A stretch of DNA of 64,000 bases from Spirosoma oryzae (GTDB taxonomy: Bacteria > Bacteroidota > Bacteroidia > Cytophagales > Spirosomataceae): contig NZ_PVTE01000018.1 in the NCBI RefSeq assembly GCF_003002825.1, positions 1-64,000 of the forward strand, given 5' to 3'. Below are positions 1 through 9,537 of this stretch, piece after piece. A model generated the notes under the pieces. That model did not search any database and had not been told where the DNA came from. It was given only the letters and a program-made list of their open reading frames with translations. The position numbers and the translations under genes are program-made. Position 1 is the stretch's first letter. Each line of letters starts with the position of its first letter.

Positions 1-282
1 AAGCGCATGCATGAGGCCAGCCCACAGAAGAACAGCAGGCGCGAAGGGCCAATCGCCCAATGGCTAAGATAAGCGGCTTGTTGCAAAGTACATATAGCAA
101 TTACTAACTAGTAAAGGATAGTAAAAACGCCCAGATAAAAAATAAGAGTATTTCTCTTTGTCTTGGGTGGGAGCGTTTTCAAAAGAATAGATAAACAAGG
201 ATTACGGATCCTTGTGCTAATGAAGCTGGCCTTCCCCTAAAGGCAGGTAAAACAGGCACTGACCAAGCACCGTCAATAGGAG

Positions 283-1557
283 TTATTTGGAGAAAAAACG
301 GAGCACAACCCGCCGGTTCTTGGCTTTGTTTAGCTCTGTATCATTGGAAGCTACGGGTGCGTTTGGCCCTTGCCAGCAGGTCACGAGCTGATTCGGATCG
401 ACTCCTTTTTTATGCAAGTAATTCGACACCACTCGGGTGCGGTATTCCGACAGCGTTAGATTCAATGAGCGCGGGCCAACGTTGTCTGTGTGACCCGTTA
501 CCTGAGCCATCAATGGCCGTAGCTTGATCATCCGCCAAGAAATAGAGTCCAACTTCCGCTTGGATACCTCCCCCAGGGCGTACTCACTCTGATTGAAATA
601 TAAGACGGCACTATCAAAGTAGGTTGGCTTGGCCAGATCAATACTCATCAACCTAGCCCCTGCCGCCGGCTTGGCATGGAATTGAACAAAGGTCCAGCCG
701 GGCTCCATCCGGAATTGCTCATCAGCGACAACTTCGCCATTTTGCCCCGTTGCCGTGAAACGATAGGTATTGCCAGGTTTAAACGTGTTCCATCCCAAAG
801 TAGGAGGTGGAACAGGACCCCGAACGGTGTAGTTTTTATCGGCCACATGGCGGAATTCGAAATGGTCTAGTTTCTGATTAGCGGGCAACTCATAAGAGGC
901 CACAAGCACATTGTTGGGCATCAACAGTTTGATCACGTAGAGTTCCTCGTCCGTCTGGCCATCGGTTAGCGTTCCTGAGTACGGTTGATAGCCCTTGGCA
1001 CGCACCTCAAAAGTGATCTTCTCGGTAGCATTCAGCAGTGCTAGAGTAGGCGTCGCATCTGCACTGATATCTACGCATTGAGTGCGGCCAGAAGACGCGT
1101 AGCGGAAGCAAACCGTGGCGGGTATGCGCCTGAACGCACGCGCATCCTGAGTCTGGAAATAGATGGAGCGGTGCTTTGTCGGGACAGCAGGTAAGTAGGC
1201 TTGACGAACTTGCTGGGAATCGGCCATAATCATGGGCAGATCAACCCTAAAGCGGGCATTTGTATCGACCCTGGCGTTCTTGCTGATTGGAATAACCGTG
1301 GTCGGGTATCCCTTGACTCGGAAAGCTAGCTCCTTAGTGGCATCGGTGATCCGAATGCTAAATTCTCCAGTGGCATTACTCTGACCCAAGAAGCGGTTCT
1401 GACCATTTTCCACCGCACTGATACTAGCGATTACGTTCTTTCCCGAAAGCACGTCCCAGCATGATCCTCGGACAACGATGGTATCAGTTGGTATACTGAG
1501 TTTAGCCGGAGCGGCCGGGGACAAGTACAAGAGGCAGGATAGTAGGGCTGCAAACAT
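283..1557 (-). CDS. OmpA-family outer membrane/periplasmic protein
   Basis: 424-residue protein starting with a signal peptide (hydrophobic LLSCLLYLSPAAPA). The middle is beta-rich, with a carboxypeptidase-regulatory-like segment near residues 25-75. The last ~110 residues are a recognisable OmpA C-terminal peptidoglycan-binding domain: the VTGHTDNVGP core and the terminal NKAKNRRVVLRF match the family. The protein is therefore likely exported and non-covalently attached to peptidoglycan. The gene stands alone on the minus strand with about 330 bp free upstream. The N-terminal half is not assignable to a specific function; the OmpA call is secure. Confidence 0.85.
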   Translation of the reverse strand: MFAALLSCLLYLSPAAPAKLSIPTDTIVVRGSCWDVLSGKNVIASISAVENGQNRFLGQSNATGEFSIRITDATKELAFRVKGYPTTVIPISKNARVDTNARFRVDLPMIMADSQQVRQAYLPAVPTKHRSIYFQTQDARAFRRIPATVCFRYASSGRTQCVDISADATPTLALLNATEKITFEVRAKGYQPYSGTLTDGQTDEELYVIKLLMPNNVLVASYELPANQKLDHFEFRHVADKNYTVRGPVPPPTLGWNTFKPGNTYRFTATGQNGEVVADEQFRMEPGWTFVQFHAKPAAGARLMSIDLAKPTYFDSAVLYFNQSEYALGEVSKRKLDSISWRMIKLRPLMAQVTGHTDNVGPRSLNLTLSEYRTRVVSNYLHKKGVDPNQLVTCWQGPNAPVASNDTELNKAKNRRVVLRFFSK

Positions 1558-1886
1558 AATTGCTGGACGGTAATGGCTGGCACAGCGTAATCAAGGAAAT
1601 ACATTCCTGCATGTATAAGGATCCAATACGTTCAGCTTACTTACCCTTATTAATTTACTGTATTATTAAATGCCCATTTCATGAGATTTTAGCGGTCTAG
1701 CTTTCACTACTAGCCGTTTGAGGTGATAGTCGTTTCAAATTGCCATCTCACGAATCAAAGTCTCATGTTCACATGAGTGTTGGAGTATGTGAGACAACTC
1801 CAGTTATTATCGTTGGGTAACTAGCTACTCATGGTGCACTTGTTCATCCCGACCGATCTCCGGGTAAATAGTAGTCGACAAGCCGA
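1558..1886. other. Intergenic region, 329 bp
   Basis: No coding frame is convincing. It should hold the promoter of the OmpA-family gene on the minus strand and the 3' end of the DeoR gene. The only structure I see is a short inverted repeat, CTCATG-ttca-CATGAG, at 1762-1777; the stretch around 1640-1680 is AT-rich. Confidence 0.5.
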
Positions 1887-2636
1887 TCAGTAGATCAGAT
1901 CAATGCCCGCCTGCCGATACGTATCAGCTAAATCAGGGTTGATCTGAGCGTCGGTGATCAATACGTCGACCAGACTCAGCGGGGCAAAAAACAGATACTT
2001 GTCAGTCTCCAGCTTCGAGGAATCACAGAGCAGATAAACCCGGCTGGCCTGTCGGGCTAAGGCGAGCGTTAACTGCGCTTCCTGCTCGCCATTCGCGCTC
2101 AGGCCATTTGCTAGTGAAATACCGTCGACACCGATAAAGGCGCGGTCGGCATGGTACCGGGCGATGTGTTCACCGGCCATACTGCCGTGAATCGCCTGTC
2201 GTTCCTTGTCGACTTCACCACCAATCAGATTCAGCGTTACCGATGAGTTGAGCAGTTCGCTGATAACCGGTAGCGAGTTGGTAATGACCGTGATGCGTTT
2301 GTGTCGAATGAATGGGCACAGGTGGGCTACCGTGCTGCCGCAGTCCATAAAAATTACGTCACCGTCCAGAATCTCCTGCGCAGCCCGTTGGGCAATGGCT
2401 TCTTTATGAGCAACGTTCATCGCCGACTTATTGGCGAACGGTACTACCATGGCGTCGCGTACCCGCATGGCCCCGCCATGGGTACGGTAGATCAACCCCG
2501 CAGCCGCCAGTTGTACCAGATCCCGGCGGACAGTCATGGCCGATGTTTGCAGCAATTCCGCTAGTTCCGGTACGTCAACGGCCCCCTTTTCATCGACCGT
2601 TTGCAAAATAAGCTGCTTCCGCTGTTGGAAATTCAT
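1887..2636 (-). CDS. DeoR/GlpR-family transcriptional regulator
   Basis: 249 residues. The N-terminal DeoR helix-turn-helix is clear (QQRKQLILQTVDEKG, then TSAMTVRRDLVQLAAAGLIYRTHGGA), followed by a DeoR C-terminal sugar-phosphate-sensor domain with typical DCGSTVAHL and GVDGIS motifs. I chose the ATG at 2636 (MNFQQRKQ) rather than a longer frame starting at 2669, because family members begin with this helix and the extra residues read through the putative promoter. It is divergent from the Nudix gene at 2688 and separated only by an A-rich tract, so it may control itself and that gene. Effector unknown. Confidence 0.88.
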   Translation of the reverse strand: MNFQQRKQLILQTVDEKGAVDVPELAELLQTSAMTVRRDLVQLAAAGLIYRTHGGAMRVRDAMVVPFANKSAMNVAHKEAIAQRAAQEILDGDVIFMDCGSTVAHLCPFIRHKRITVITNSLPVISELLNSSVTLNLIGGEVDKERQAIHGSMAGEHIARYHADRAFIGVDGISLANGLSANGEQEAQLTLALARQASRVYLLCDSSKLETDKYLFFAPLSLVDVLITDAQINPDLADTYRQAGIDLIY

Positions 2637-2656
2637 ATAAATGCTGTTGATTTGAA

Positions 2657-2674
2657 CAAAAATAATCAAAAATA
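2657..2674 (-). promoter_or_regulatory. Tandem -7 boxes / possible DeoR operator
   Basis: On the minus strand two overlapping TATTTTTG boxes (2664-2657 and 2674-2667) match the Bacteroidota TAnnTTTG element about 20 bp before the regulator's ATG. The surrounding AACAAA/TCAAA/AACAAA direct repeats are the sort of sequence DeoR proteins bind, so autoregulation is plausible. Inference only. Confidence 0.45.
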
Positions 2675-2687
2675 AACAAAAAAGAAC

Positions 2688-3269
2688 ATGGTGATTGGTG
2701 ATCGGGTGAACATCACGGAAAACAAACTGCTGTCTGACAACTGGTATGTCCTGCGCCGATATACCTATGACTACTTAGGGCGTGATGGACAATGGACGAC
2801 GCAACAGCGGGAAGCGTACGACCGGGGTAACGGCGCGACAATTCTGCTGCATAACCCGCAAACCGGTACGGTGATCCTGACCCGGCAGTTCCGTCTACCG
2901 ACTTATGTCAACGGGAACCCATCGGGCATGCTCATCGAAGCCTGCGCCGGCCTACTCGACGATGACCATCCCGACGACGCGATCCGGCGGGAAACCGAAG
3001 AAGAAACCGGCTTTCGTATCCGGTCGGTCGAGAAAATAATGGAAGCGTATATGAGTCCGGGGTCGGTGACCGAAAAGCTGTTTTTCTACCTGGCCGAATA
3101 CTCGGCGGATACCGAACGATTGCTGGGCGGTGGCGTCGATGATGAGGAAATCGACATTCTGGAGATGCCGCTGACGCAGGCTATGACCCTCGTCAGAACC
3201 GGTGAGATCATGGACGGAAAAACGATCATGCTGCTGCAATACCTGCAACTGCGGCAACTGATGAATTGA
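2688..3269 (+). CDS. nudK: Nudix hydrolase, NudK-like (GDP-mannose pyrophosphatase type)
   Basis: 193 residues. The N-terminus (NKLLSDNWYVLRRYTYDYLG, then EAYDRGNGATILLHNP) and the Nudix box beginning EACAGLLDDDHPDDAIRRE and followed by EETGF match the spacing of E. coli NudK, which hydrolyses GDP-mannose to mannose-1-phosphate and GMP. Catalytic acidic residues of REx(x)EE are present. The late SPGSVTEKLFFYLAEY segment is also typical of ADP-sugar/NudK-type Nudix enzymes. The start lies right against the DeoR promoter region, so the transcript may have a very short leader. Substrate is inferred from family similarity and could be another nucleoside-diphosphate sugar. Confidence 0.82.
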   Translation: MVIGDRVNITENKLLSDNWYVLRRYTYDYLGRDGQWTTQQREAYDRGNGATILLHNPQTGTVILTRQFRLPTYVNGNPSGMLIEACAGLLDDDHPDDAIRRETEEETGFRIRSVEKIMEAYMSPGSVTEKLFFYLAEYSADTERLLGGGVDDEEIDILEMPLTQAMTLVRTGEIMDGKTIMLLQYLQLRQLMN

Positions 3270-3300
3270 CTTTCTCAACACAGAGTCACGGAGAACGCAG
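3270..3300. repeat. Possible single arm of a dispersed repeat
   Basis: CACAGAGTCACGGAGAACG just after the Nudix gene resembles a CAGAG-type element that is often scattered in intergenic DNA. Only one arm is visible here, so this is a weak call. Confidence 0.25.
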
Positions 3301-3380
3301 AGGGTATTTGTGGAGTTGGCTCTGGAACAATAGTCTCTTTGAATAACGCTATCGGCTGGCGCGAGCGCTACGTAAGCGGG

Positions 3381-3965
3381 CTACTGTAGCGGGGAAAAAC
3401 GGACGTGCTCGTAAATTTCGGCTAACGGTAACGACACCCCGGCTGACCGAAGTTCAATGGCGTTGTCAATTGTCGTCTGTACCGTTTTGTCCCAGCTATG
3501 TTCGGTGGTACGAAACCACGATTCGACGCGTGGGTAATTTTGTTCGACCAGCACGTACTCCTGAAAGGAAGGGAGCTGTTCGTAGAGCAGAAATTTACCG
3601 GACCGATCAAATGACGCAGTGCTACGTGATAATACTTCGATAACCAGAAGGGGATTGACAATCAAGTCTTCCCGGCTCTGCCAGAATTGCGGTTCTTCGC
3701 AGACAACCAGCGCATCAGGATACACGCCGACGTTTTCTGACTCAATATAAATTTTCTGATCGCTGTTGTATACGATGAATTTACGCGGAAGCGGCCGCAA
3801 CGCGTACTTAAGCGAACCGATCAGGTTTGCCGCAATCTGATTGTGTCGGGCTTTGGCACCGGCCATGCGAATAATTTTGCCGTTATAGAACTCGTGTTTG
3901 TATCTGGACCGGGATTCCCGGAGCAGATAGTCGTTGAGCGTATATGTCTTTTCTGTAGTTACCAT
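3381..3965 (-). CDS. Uma2 (DUF820) family protein
   Basis: 194 residues matching the Uma2/DUF820 restriction-endonuclease-like fold: the N-terminal RYKHEFYNGKIIRMAG, the central PDALVVCEE (acidic active-site position), and IVNPLLVIEVLSRSTASFDR, which supplies the ExL/I motif of the PD-(D/E)XK core. Such proteins are common in Bacteroidota and cyanobacteria, and their biological role is not settled. The gene sits downstream of the PIG-L gene in the same orientation, but a strong hairpin between them suggests separate transcription. Confidence 0.85.
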   Translation of the reverse strand: MVTTEKTYTLNDYLLRESRSRYKHEFYNGKIIRMAGAKARHNQIAANLIGSLKYALRPLPRKFIVYNSDQKIYIESENVGVYPDALVVCEEPQFWQSREDLIVNPLLVIEVLSRSTASFDRSGKFLLYEQLPSFQEYVLVEQNYPRVESWFRTTEHSWDKTVQTTIDNAIELRSAGVSLPLAEIYEHVRFSPLQ

Positions 3966-4043
3966 TATTAGCTGCCTCGATTACAGGATAGATAGGTTGT
4001 GCTACCGGCGAATCGTCTGTTGTGAAGCTACATAAAATAAAGA

Positions 4044-4111
4044 TTTCAGCACTAGCCGCACAGCGTACACAAAGGTTTTTCTCTGTGTACGCTGTGCGGC
4101 TAGTGCTGAAA
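4044..4111 (-). terminator. 28-bp perfect inverted repeat, probable terminator
   Basis: Perfect 28-bp arms (4044-4071 and 4084-4111) around a 12-nt loop lie 4 bp after the PIG-L stop. Read on the minus strand the hairpin is followed by a T-rich stretch (TCTTTATTTT), consistent with an intrinsic terminator. The arms are much longer than a terminator needs, so it may also be a mobile palindrome. Confidence 0.6.
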
Positions 4112-4114
4112 AAA

Positions 4115-6646
4115 CTACTTCCCGGCGGAGATCATATTGGCGAACAGGCGGTAGGCTCCCGGAACGCCGGCGGGTAATTCGCGGAAGAAAACAAGGCCCG
4201 TATACATGAAACATCCTTTGCCGTAGGTCGCGTAGATGAGGCTGCCTTCCTTGGCGGCTTCACCCGTATCGTGGGCGGAGAAAATCGGCTGATAGGCTTT
4301 GTCCCAGTCCTGTGCGAAGTAGATGCCGCGCTCCTGAATCCAGCCGTTGAAGTCGGCGTCCGTAATTTTATTCGGCTTATTTAACAGCGGGTGGTTGGGG
4401 TCGACAAACGTCATCTTTGCGTCTTCCTCCGTTACTCGTTCGCGGCTGATCGAGAACGGGTAGGGACCAAGCTGCGGCAGGGCGGGTTCGCTGCGGAGGA
4501 AGCCGCTGGGGGGCGTCACATACTGCACGATCAGCGTCCCGCCGTTCTTTACATAATTCATCAGATTCGGTTGGTAGCGCGCCAGCCAATCGTTGGTGTT
4601 GTAAGCGCGAACCCCGGTGACGATAGCGTCGTAGGTCGACAGGTTGCGGCTGAGATCGGCAGCGCCGAGTAACGTCACGCGACAGCCCATCTGTTGCAGA
4701 GCCGCCGGTACTTCATCGCCCGCACCGACAATGTAGCCGATGTTTTTTGCCGTTACCGTCACGTTGAGTTTGACCAGCTTGGCCGTCGCGGGCGGAAACA
4801 GCGTTTGCGTCGGAATGTGTTTGTAGGCAATCACCCGCAGGCCGGAGGTAAACGTACCGTCATTGGTGGTCATCTCCGCCTGTAGCTGCCCGTTCTGGGC
4901 GTCGGCGAGGGGCGTCAGTTGGAACGACAGCCGTTGCTCGTCACCCTTGGCCGTGATTGAGAACGGCTGGGAGGCCGGTTCGATGCGCCAGCCGGCCGGA
5001 GCCGTCAGCTTGAGGGTACCCGATACATTGGCCCGCCCCGCAATCAGCACGACTTCAGCCGTTTTAGGACTGTTGTCGGCGAACGTAAAGACGCGCTCCG
5101 TGAGATTCGCCATAACGTCCGGCTGAATGATAAACGGCCGGTAAACCTCGCCATCGACCGGATCGGCTGATTTGAACACGACCGGGCGCGTGTAGACAAA
5201 CCGTTGCCCGGCAATATCGACGGTGAAGCTGGTCGTCAGCGCCGGTGGGTTTTCGGGCAGACCGATCAGTTGCTGATTGTCGACCTGAAATAAGCCTTTG
5301 TCAATGGGTTTGACGAGCCAGTACGGCTGGGAAATGGCCATCGACTTCGGAATCGTCACCCGTGTCGACAGCACTACCTGATCGTTGGGCTTCAGCGCCA
5401 GATTCAGCGTGCTGTCCTTACCGGTCGAGTAACGCATGCTCACCAGGGTTACAGGCGCTTTTTCGCCCGGTATGTCGGAGCGACTGATCAGGTTCGTGTT
5501 CAGCGTGACCGTTTCGCCGGGGGTAGCCGCGTAGGTAGTCGGATTGGTTTCGAGCCACATACCCAGGCACTGTTGAATGAGATTCTGCACATCCTGCCGT
5601 TTGCTGCGCACGTACAGGTTAGTCGTGTCGAGTTTGCTGATTGCCTGATACAGGCGGACCAGCGCGGGGACCGACGCGGCAGGCTGGGCGGGTTGGTAGC
5701 TGCTGATAACCTGACTGACCAGCGTCTGTACGGGGCCGCTGTTGGGTACTCGTTTCCAGCTTAGGTCGACACCGTCGAACGGGTCTTTCTCGGCCGGGTC
5801 ACCCCCTTTCAGCAGCAGATAATCCATGCGGGGGCTGCGGGACGCCGGTACGCCGAAGCCCTGACTTTTGTGCTGACTCCGGCTTTCGGCGGCAATCTCA
5901 CCGTACGACCGGCCCAGCAGCGGGTTATACAGGCCCGTTTCGATACCGATCAGATTGCCCGCTTCATCGGGGCGCTTGCTGCTTTGAAACGCGTTCGGAA
6001 TAAAGACGTTCCACAAAATACGCTTGGCCTGCCAGGGTTTCACGTAGGCTAGTTGCTCGGGAAACTTGGTCGGGTCGCCTGCCTGTTTGAAAGCTTCTTC
6101 GGCCAGAAAACCCGACGCACTGTGGTGACCATGCCCGGCGCGGGGATCGGGCGGGAAGCGGGTGATGATGACGTCGGGTTGCCGCTGCCGGATCATCCAG
6201 ACCACGTCGGCCAGCACTTTATCCTGCCCCCAGGTCCGCACCGCTTCGTTTGTCGATTTGGAAAAGCCGAAATCATAGGCCCGGCTAAAGTACTGATCGG
6301 GGCCGTCGACGCGCCGGGCCGCCAGCAGTTCCTGCGTACGAATAACACCAATGTTCTCGCCCTGTTCCGAGCCAATTAGGTTCTGCCCGCCATCGCCCCG
6401 CGTCAGCGACAAGTAAGCCGTCCGGACGAGCCGTTCCTTGGCCATGTAGGCCAGCAGTAGCGTGTTTTCGTCGTCGGGATGGGCAGCCACGTACAAGACG
6501 GAACCAAGCACGTTAAGCTTTTTCAGGTCCGACAGAATCTCGCCCGGTGGCTTCTGCCGAACGGGACCGTACGGAACCTGAGCCAGGGTAGAGAAGGTAA
6601 CGAAAAGCGCGAAAACAGCGGTAAGAAGGCGGGTAGTACAACGCAC
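4115..6646 (-). CDS. Secreted PIG-L/LmbE-family deacetylase with C-terminal amidotransferase-like region
   Basis: About 843 residues. After the signal peptide (LLTAVFALFVTFSTLAQ) comes a PIG-L domain: VAAHPDDE (zinc ligands and catalytic Asp), LTRGDGGQN, and GHGHHSASG (third zinc ligand). The family deacetylates N-acetyl sugars. The middle is Ig-like/beta-rich, and the last ~220 residues (DAIVTGVRAYNTNDW, YVKNGGTLIVQYVTP) look like a glutamine-amidotransferase-like/ThuA-like fold. No in-frame ATG exists near the start. The longest frame opens with TTG at 6673, but a -7 box at 6679-6686 puts transcription start almost on that codon. I therefore prefer GTG at 6646, which begins right before the signal peptide. 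Natural substrate unknown. Confidence 0.85.
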   Translation of the reverse strand: MRCTTRLLTAVFALFVTFSTLAQVPYGPVRQKPPGEILSDLKKLNVLGSVLYVAAHPDDENTLLLAYMAKERLVRTAYLSLTRGDGGQNLIGSEQGENIGVIRTQELLAARRVDGPDQYFSRAYDFGFSKSTNEAVRTWGQDKVLADVVWMIRQRQPDVIITRFPPDPRAGHGHHSASGFLAEEAFKQAGDPTKFPEQLAYVKPWQAKRILWNVFIPNAFQSSKRPDEAGNLIGIETGLYNPLLGRSYGEIAAESRSQHKSQGFGVPASRSPRMDYLLLKGGDPAEKDPFDGVDLSWKRVPNSGPVQTLVSQVISSYQPAQPAASVPALVRLYQAISKLDTTNLYVRSKRQDVQNLIQQCLGMWLETNPTTYAATPGETVTLNTNLISRSDIPGEKAPVTLVSMRYSTGKDSTLNLALKPNDQVVLSTRVTIPKSMAISQPYWLVKPIDKGLFQVDNQQLIGLPENPPALTTSFTVDIAGQRFVYTRPVVFKSADPVDGEVYRPFIIQPDVMANLTERVFTFADNSPKTAEVVLIAGRANVSGTLKLTAPAGWRIEPASQPFSITAKGDEQRLSFQLTPLADAQNGQLQAEMTTNDGTFTSGLRVIAYKHIPTQTLFPPATAKLVKLNVTVTAKNIGYIVGAGDEVPAALQQMGCRVTLLGAADLSRNLSTYDAIVTGVRAYNTNDWLARYQPNLMNYVKNGGTLIVQYVTPPSGFLRSEPALPQLGPYPFSISRERVTEEDAKMTFVDPNHPLLNKPNKITDADFNGWIQERGIYFAQDWDKAYQPIFSAHDTGEAAKEGSLIYATYGKGCFMYTGLVFFRELPAGVPGAYRLFANMISAGK

Positions 6647-6678
6647 AGCGGGGTGAATTTTGGGTGTCAGCAACTCAG

Positions 6679-6686
6679 CAAAGATA
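6679..6686 (-). promoter_or_regulatory. -7 box (TATCTTTG) for the PIG-L gene
   Basis: On the minus strand TATCTTTG fits TAnnTTTG. It would place transcription start at about 6672, which decides between the TTG (6673) and GTG (6646) start codons in favour of the latter. Confidence 0.5.
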
Positions 6687-6810
6687 GCCGATGCCGCTCA
6701 TTGACGCCACGAATTTCGTGACACCCGCTTTTTCCGGATAAATGCGAAAAATATAGTAAAAAAAGTCAATAATAACTAGGCTATGTACCATGTGGTGAAA
6801 GGTGAAAATC

Positions 6811-6818
6811 TATATTTG
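6811..6818 (+). promoter_or_regulatory. -7 box (TATATTTG) for hppA
   Basis: Exact match to the Bacteroidota TAnnTTTG element 38 bp upstream of the hppA ATG. No clear -33 TTTG is visible. Confidence 0.6.
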
Positions 6819-6855
6819 TGTGTAGTCCTTTCAGTTCATTCCTAGACTTAATCGC

Positions 6856-9537
6856 ATGAATTACAGTATCTATTTAGTGCCTGTGCTGGGCCTGGTGGGC
6901 CTGTTGGTGATGTTCACCAAGTTTATGTGGGTGTCAAAGCAAGATGCCGGTGACGAGCGTATGCAGGAGATTGCCGGGTACATTGCCGACGGGGCTATCG
7001 CCTTCCTCAAAGCCGAATGGCGGGTGCTTACCTATTTTGGTATCATCGTCGCCATCGTGCTGGGGTACATGGGTAGTCTGGTACCCAACTCCAGCGCGAT
7101 CATCGGGGGATCGTTTCTGCTCGGTGCGTTCCTGTCAGCTCTGGCGGGGTATATCGGGATGAACATTGCTACGAAGGCTAACGTCCGCACGGCGCACGCA
7201 GCCCGCACCAGCCTGACCCGGGCGCTGAACGTCTCGTTTACGGGTGGGTCGGTCATGGGAATCGGCGTGGCCGGTATCGCGGTGCTGGGACTCGGTAGTT
7301 TGTTTATCGTGCTGTACAATCTGTACGTAGGTGCCGACGGCGACGTAAATGGCCTGCCTATGGAAAAGGCGCTTGAAGTGCTGGCCGGCTTCTCGCTCGG
7401 GGCCGAATCGATTGCCTTGTTTGCGCGGGTCGGGGGCGGTATCTATACCAAAGCGGCCGACGTCGGTGCTGACCTCGTCGGGAAAGTGGAAGCCGGTATT
7501 CCCGAAGACGATCCGCGTAATCCCGCGACGATTGCCGACAACGTGGGCGATAACGTCGGCGACGTGGCCGGAATGGGGGCCGATTTGTTTGGCTCCTACG
7601 TGGCGACGATTCTGGCCACGATGGTGCTGGGACGTGAAATCCGTATTCCTGCCGCCGACAATATTACCGGTCACGCGCCGATCGTGCTACCGATGGTCAT
7701 TGCCGGGCTTGGTCTGATCTTCTCCATCATCGCGACGTATTTCGTGCGGGTCAAAGACGATAATGGTAACGTACAGGGGGCCTTGAACCTCGGGAACTGG
7801 GCGTCGATTATCATGACCCTGATCGCGTCTTACTTTCTGGTCAATGCGTACCTGCCCGCCGATACCATGGAAATCCGGGGTATCGTCTTCACGCGCATGG
7901 ACGTGTTCTACGCGATCGTTACGGGATTGATCGTCGGTGCGCTGATGTCGACCATCACGGAATACTACACGGCGATGGGCCGTCGGCCGGTGTTGTCGAT
8001 CATCCGGCAGTCGGCGACGGGGGCCGCCACCAACATCATCGGGGGGCTGTCGGTCGGGATGGAGTCGACGGTATTACCGATTCTGGTGCTGGCTGCTGGT
8101 ATTTTTACGTCCTACCATTTCGCTGGTCTGTACGGCGTAGCAATTTCGGCGGCTGGCATGATGGCGACGACCGCCATGCAACTGGCCATCGATGCTTTTG
8201 GCCCGATTGCCGACAATGCCGGTGGTATTGCCGAAATGAGTTATCTGCCCGAAGAAGTACGGGGCCGGACCGATGTGCTGGATGCGGTAGGCAACACCAC
8301 AGCCGCTACCGGGAAAGGGTTTGCGATCGCATCGGCCGCACTGACAGCCTTGGCTTTGTTCGCTGCCTTTGTCGGTATCTCGGGTATTTCGTCCATCGAC
8401 ATTTACAAAGCCGATGTCCTGTCTGGCCTGTTCGTAGGAGCCATGATTCCGTTTATTTTTTCCTCGCTGGCGATTGCGGCCGTGGGGCGGGCGGCTATGA
8501 GCATGGTCGAAGAAGTACGGCGGCAGTTTCGCGAGATTCCGGGTATCATGGAAGGCACCGGCAAACCCGAATACGAAAAATGTGTCGCCATTTCGACGCA
8601 GGCATCGATCCGGGAAATGGTGCTGCCGGGTGCCATCGCCCTGTCGGTACCCGTGATCGTCGGGTTCATCTTTGGTCCTGAAGTGCTGGGCGGTTTGCTG
8701 GCGGGCGTTACTGTTTCGGGCGTGTTGATGGGTATCTTTCAGAACAACGCCGGTGGGGCCTGGGACAACGCTAAAAAGTCGTTCGAGAAGGGCGTACTCA
8801 TCAACGGCGAGATGTTTTACAAAAAGTCGGAACCACACAAGGCATCGGTGACGGGCGATACCGTGGGCGATCCGTTCAAGGATACCTCCGGTCCGTCGAT
8901 GAACATCCTGATCAAACTGATGTCCATTGTCTCGCTCGTCATTGCGCCGTACATCGCCATTCAGCCATCGGAGCAGCCGGGGTATGCCCATACGGGTGAG
9001 GAGGCCGCCGGAACCAGTGTACCCCTCGACAAATCGACCGCAGCCGACAACCAGGCCGTTAGTACGCCCAATGCATCGCTGGGCACGTTTCGGCCTGAAA
9101 AGCTTACGAGCGGAACCGAGCTAACCATTCCCGACAATGGGATTGAACGTAAACTGCTAGCGTTCATTAAGAGCGATCAGCCGGTCGACAAAGAAACCTG
9201 GTTTGACTTCGACCGGCTTACGTTCGATACGGGTAAAGCGACGTTGCAGGCCAGTTCGCAGGAGCAGTTGACAAACATTGCCGAGATCCTGAAAGCGTAT
9301 CCGGCCGTGACGGTCAAGCTAGGCGGGTATACCGACAACACGGGTAGTCCCGAAGCCAATCTGAAACTGTCGCAGGACCGGGCTGAGTCGGTGCGGGCTG
9401 AACTGGAAAAAATGGGTATTGGCAACGGTCGACTGGCGGCTGAAGGCTACGGACCGGCCCATCCGGTTGCCAGTAACGATACCGAAGCAGGCCGGAGCCG
9501 GAACCGACGCATTGCCATTCGGGTGACGAAAAAGTAA
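6856..9537 (+). CDS. hppA: Membrane-bound ion-translocating pyrophosphatase fused to an OmpA domain
   Basis: 893 residues, longer than usual membrane pyrophosphatases (roughly 650-800). Residues ~1-705 are a multi-spanning membrane PPase with the hallmark catalytic loops [33 protein letters not shown] (from residue 218), [10 protein letters not shown] and [12 protein letters not shown]. It hydrolyses PPi and pumps H+ and/or Na+. [10 protein letters not shown] carries Ala where K+-independent enzymes have Lys, so the enzyme is probably K+-dependent; I cannot safely say which ion is pumped. After the last membrane helix and a ~70-residue Ser/Thr/Ala-rich linker, residues ~775-893 form an OmpA peptidoglycan-binding domain ([23 protein letters not shown]). 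Both termini of membrane PPases are extracytoplasmic, so this domain would face the cell wall. Confidence 0.93.
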   Translation: MNYSIYLVPVLGLVGLLVMFTKFMWVSKQDAGDERMQEIAGYIADGAIAFLKAEWRVLTYFGIIVAIVLGYMGSLVPNSSAIIGGSFLLGAFLSALAGYIGMNIATKANVRTAHAARTSLTRALNVSFTGGSVMGIGVAGIAVLGLGSLFIVLYNLYVGADGDVNGLPMEKALEVLAGFSLGAESIALFARVGGGIYTKAADVGADLVGKVEAGIPEDDPRNPATIADNVGDNVGDVAGMGADLFGSYVATILATMVLGREIRIPAADNITGHAPIVLPMVIAGLGLIFSIIATYFVRVKDDNGNVQGALNLGNWASIIMTLIASYFLVNAYLPADTMEIRGIVFTRMDVFYAIVTGLIVGALMSTITEYYTAMGRRPVLSIIRQSATGAATNIIGGLSVGMESTVLPILVLAAGIFTSYHFAGLYGVAISAAGMMATTAMQLAIDAFGPIADNAGGIAEMSYLPEEVRGRTDVLDAVGNTTAATGKGFAIASAALTALALFAAFVGISGISSIDIYKADVLSGLFVGAMIPFIFSSLAIAAVGRAAMSMVEEVRRQFREIPGIMEGTGKPEYEKCVAISTQASIREMVLPGAIALSVPVIVGFIFGPEVLGGLLAGVTVSGVLMGIFQNNAGGAWDNAKKSFEKGVLINGEMFYKKSEPHKASVTGDTVGDPFKDTSGPSMNILIKLMSIVSLVIAPYIAIQPSEQPGYAHTGEEAAGTSVPLDKSTAADNQAVSTPNASLGTFRPEKLTSGTELTIPDNGIERKLLAFIKSDQPVDKETWFDFDRLTFDTGKATLQASSQEQLTNIAEILKAYPAVTVKLGGYTDNTGSPEANLKLSQDRAESVRAELEKMGIGNGRLAAEGYGPAHPVASNDTEAGRSRNRRIAIRVTKK

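Noticed and set aside
1-282. Possible gene at the left edge
   Set aside because: No frame with coding character; only the region downstream of the OmpA-family gene's stop. Left unassigned.
8074-8991. Long open frame (305 codons) on the minus strand inside hppA
   Set aside because: It is the antisense shadow of a strongly conserved coding region and has His/Arg/Gln-rich composition typical of such shadows.
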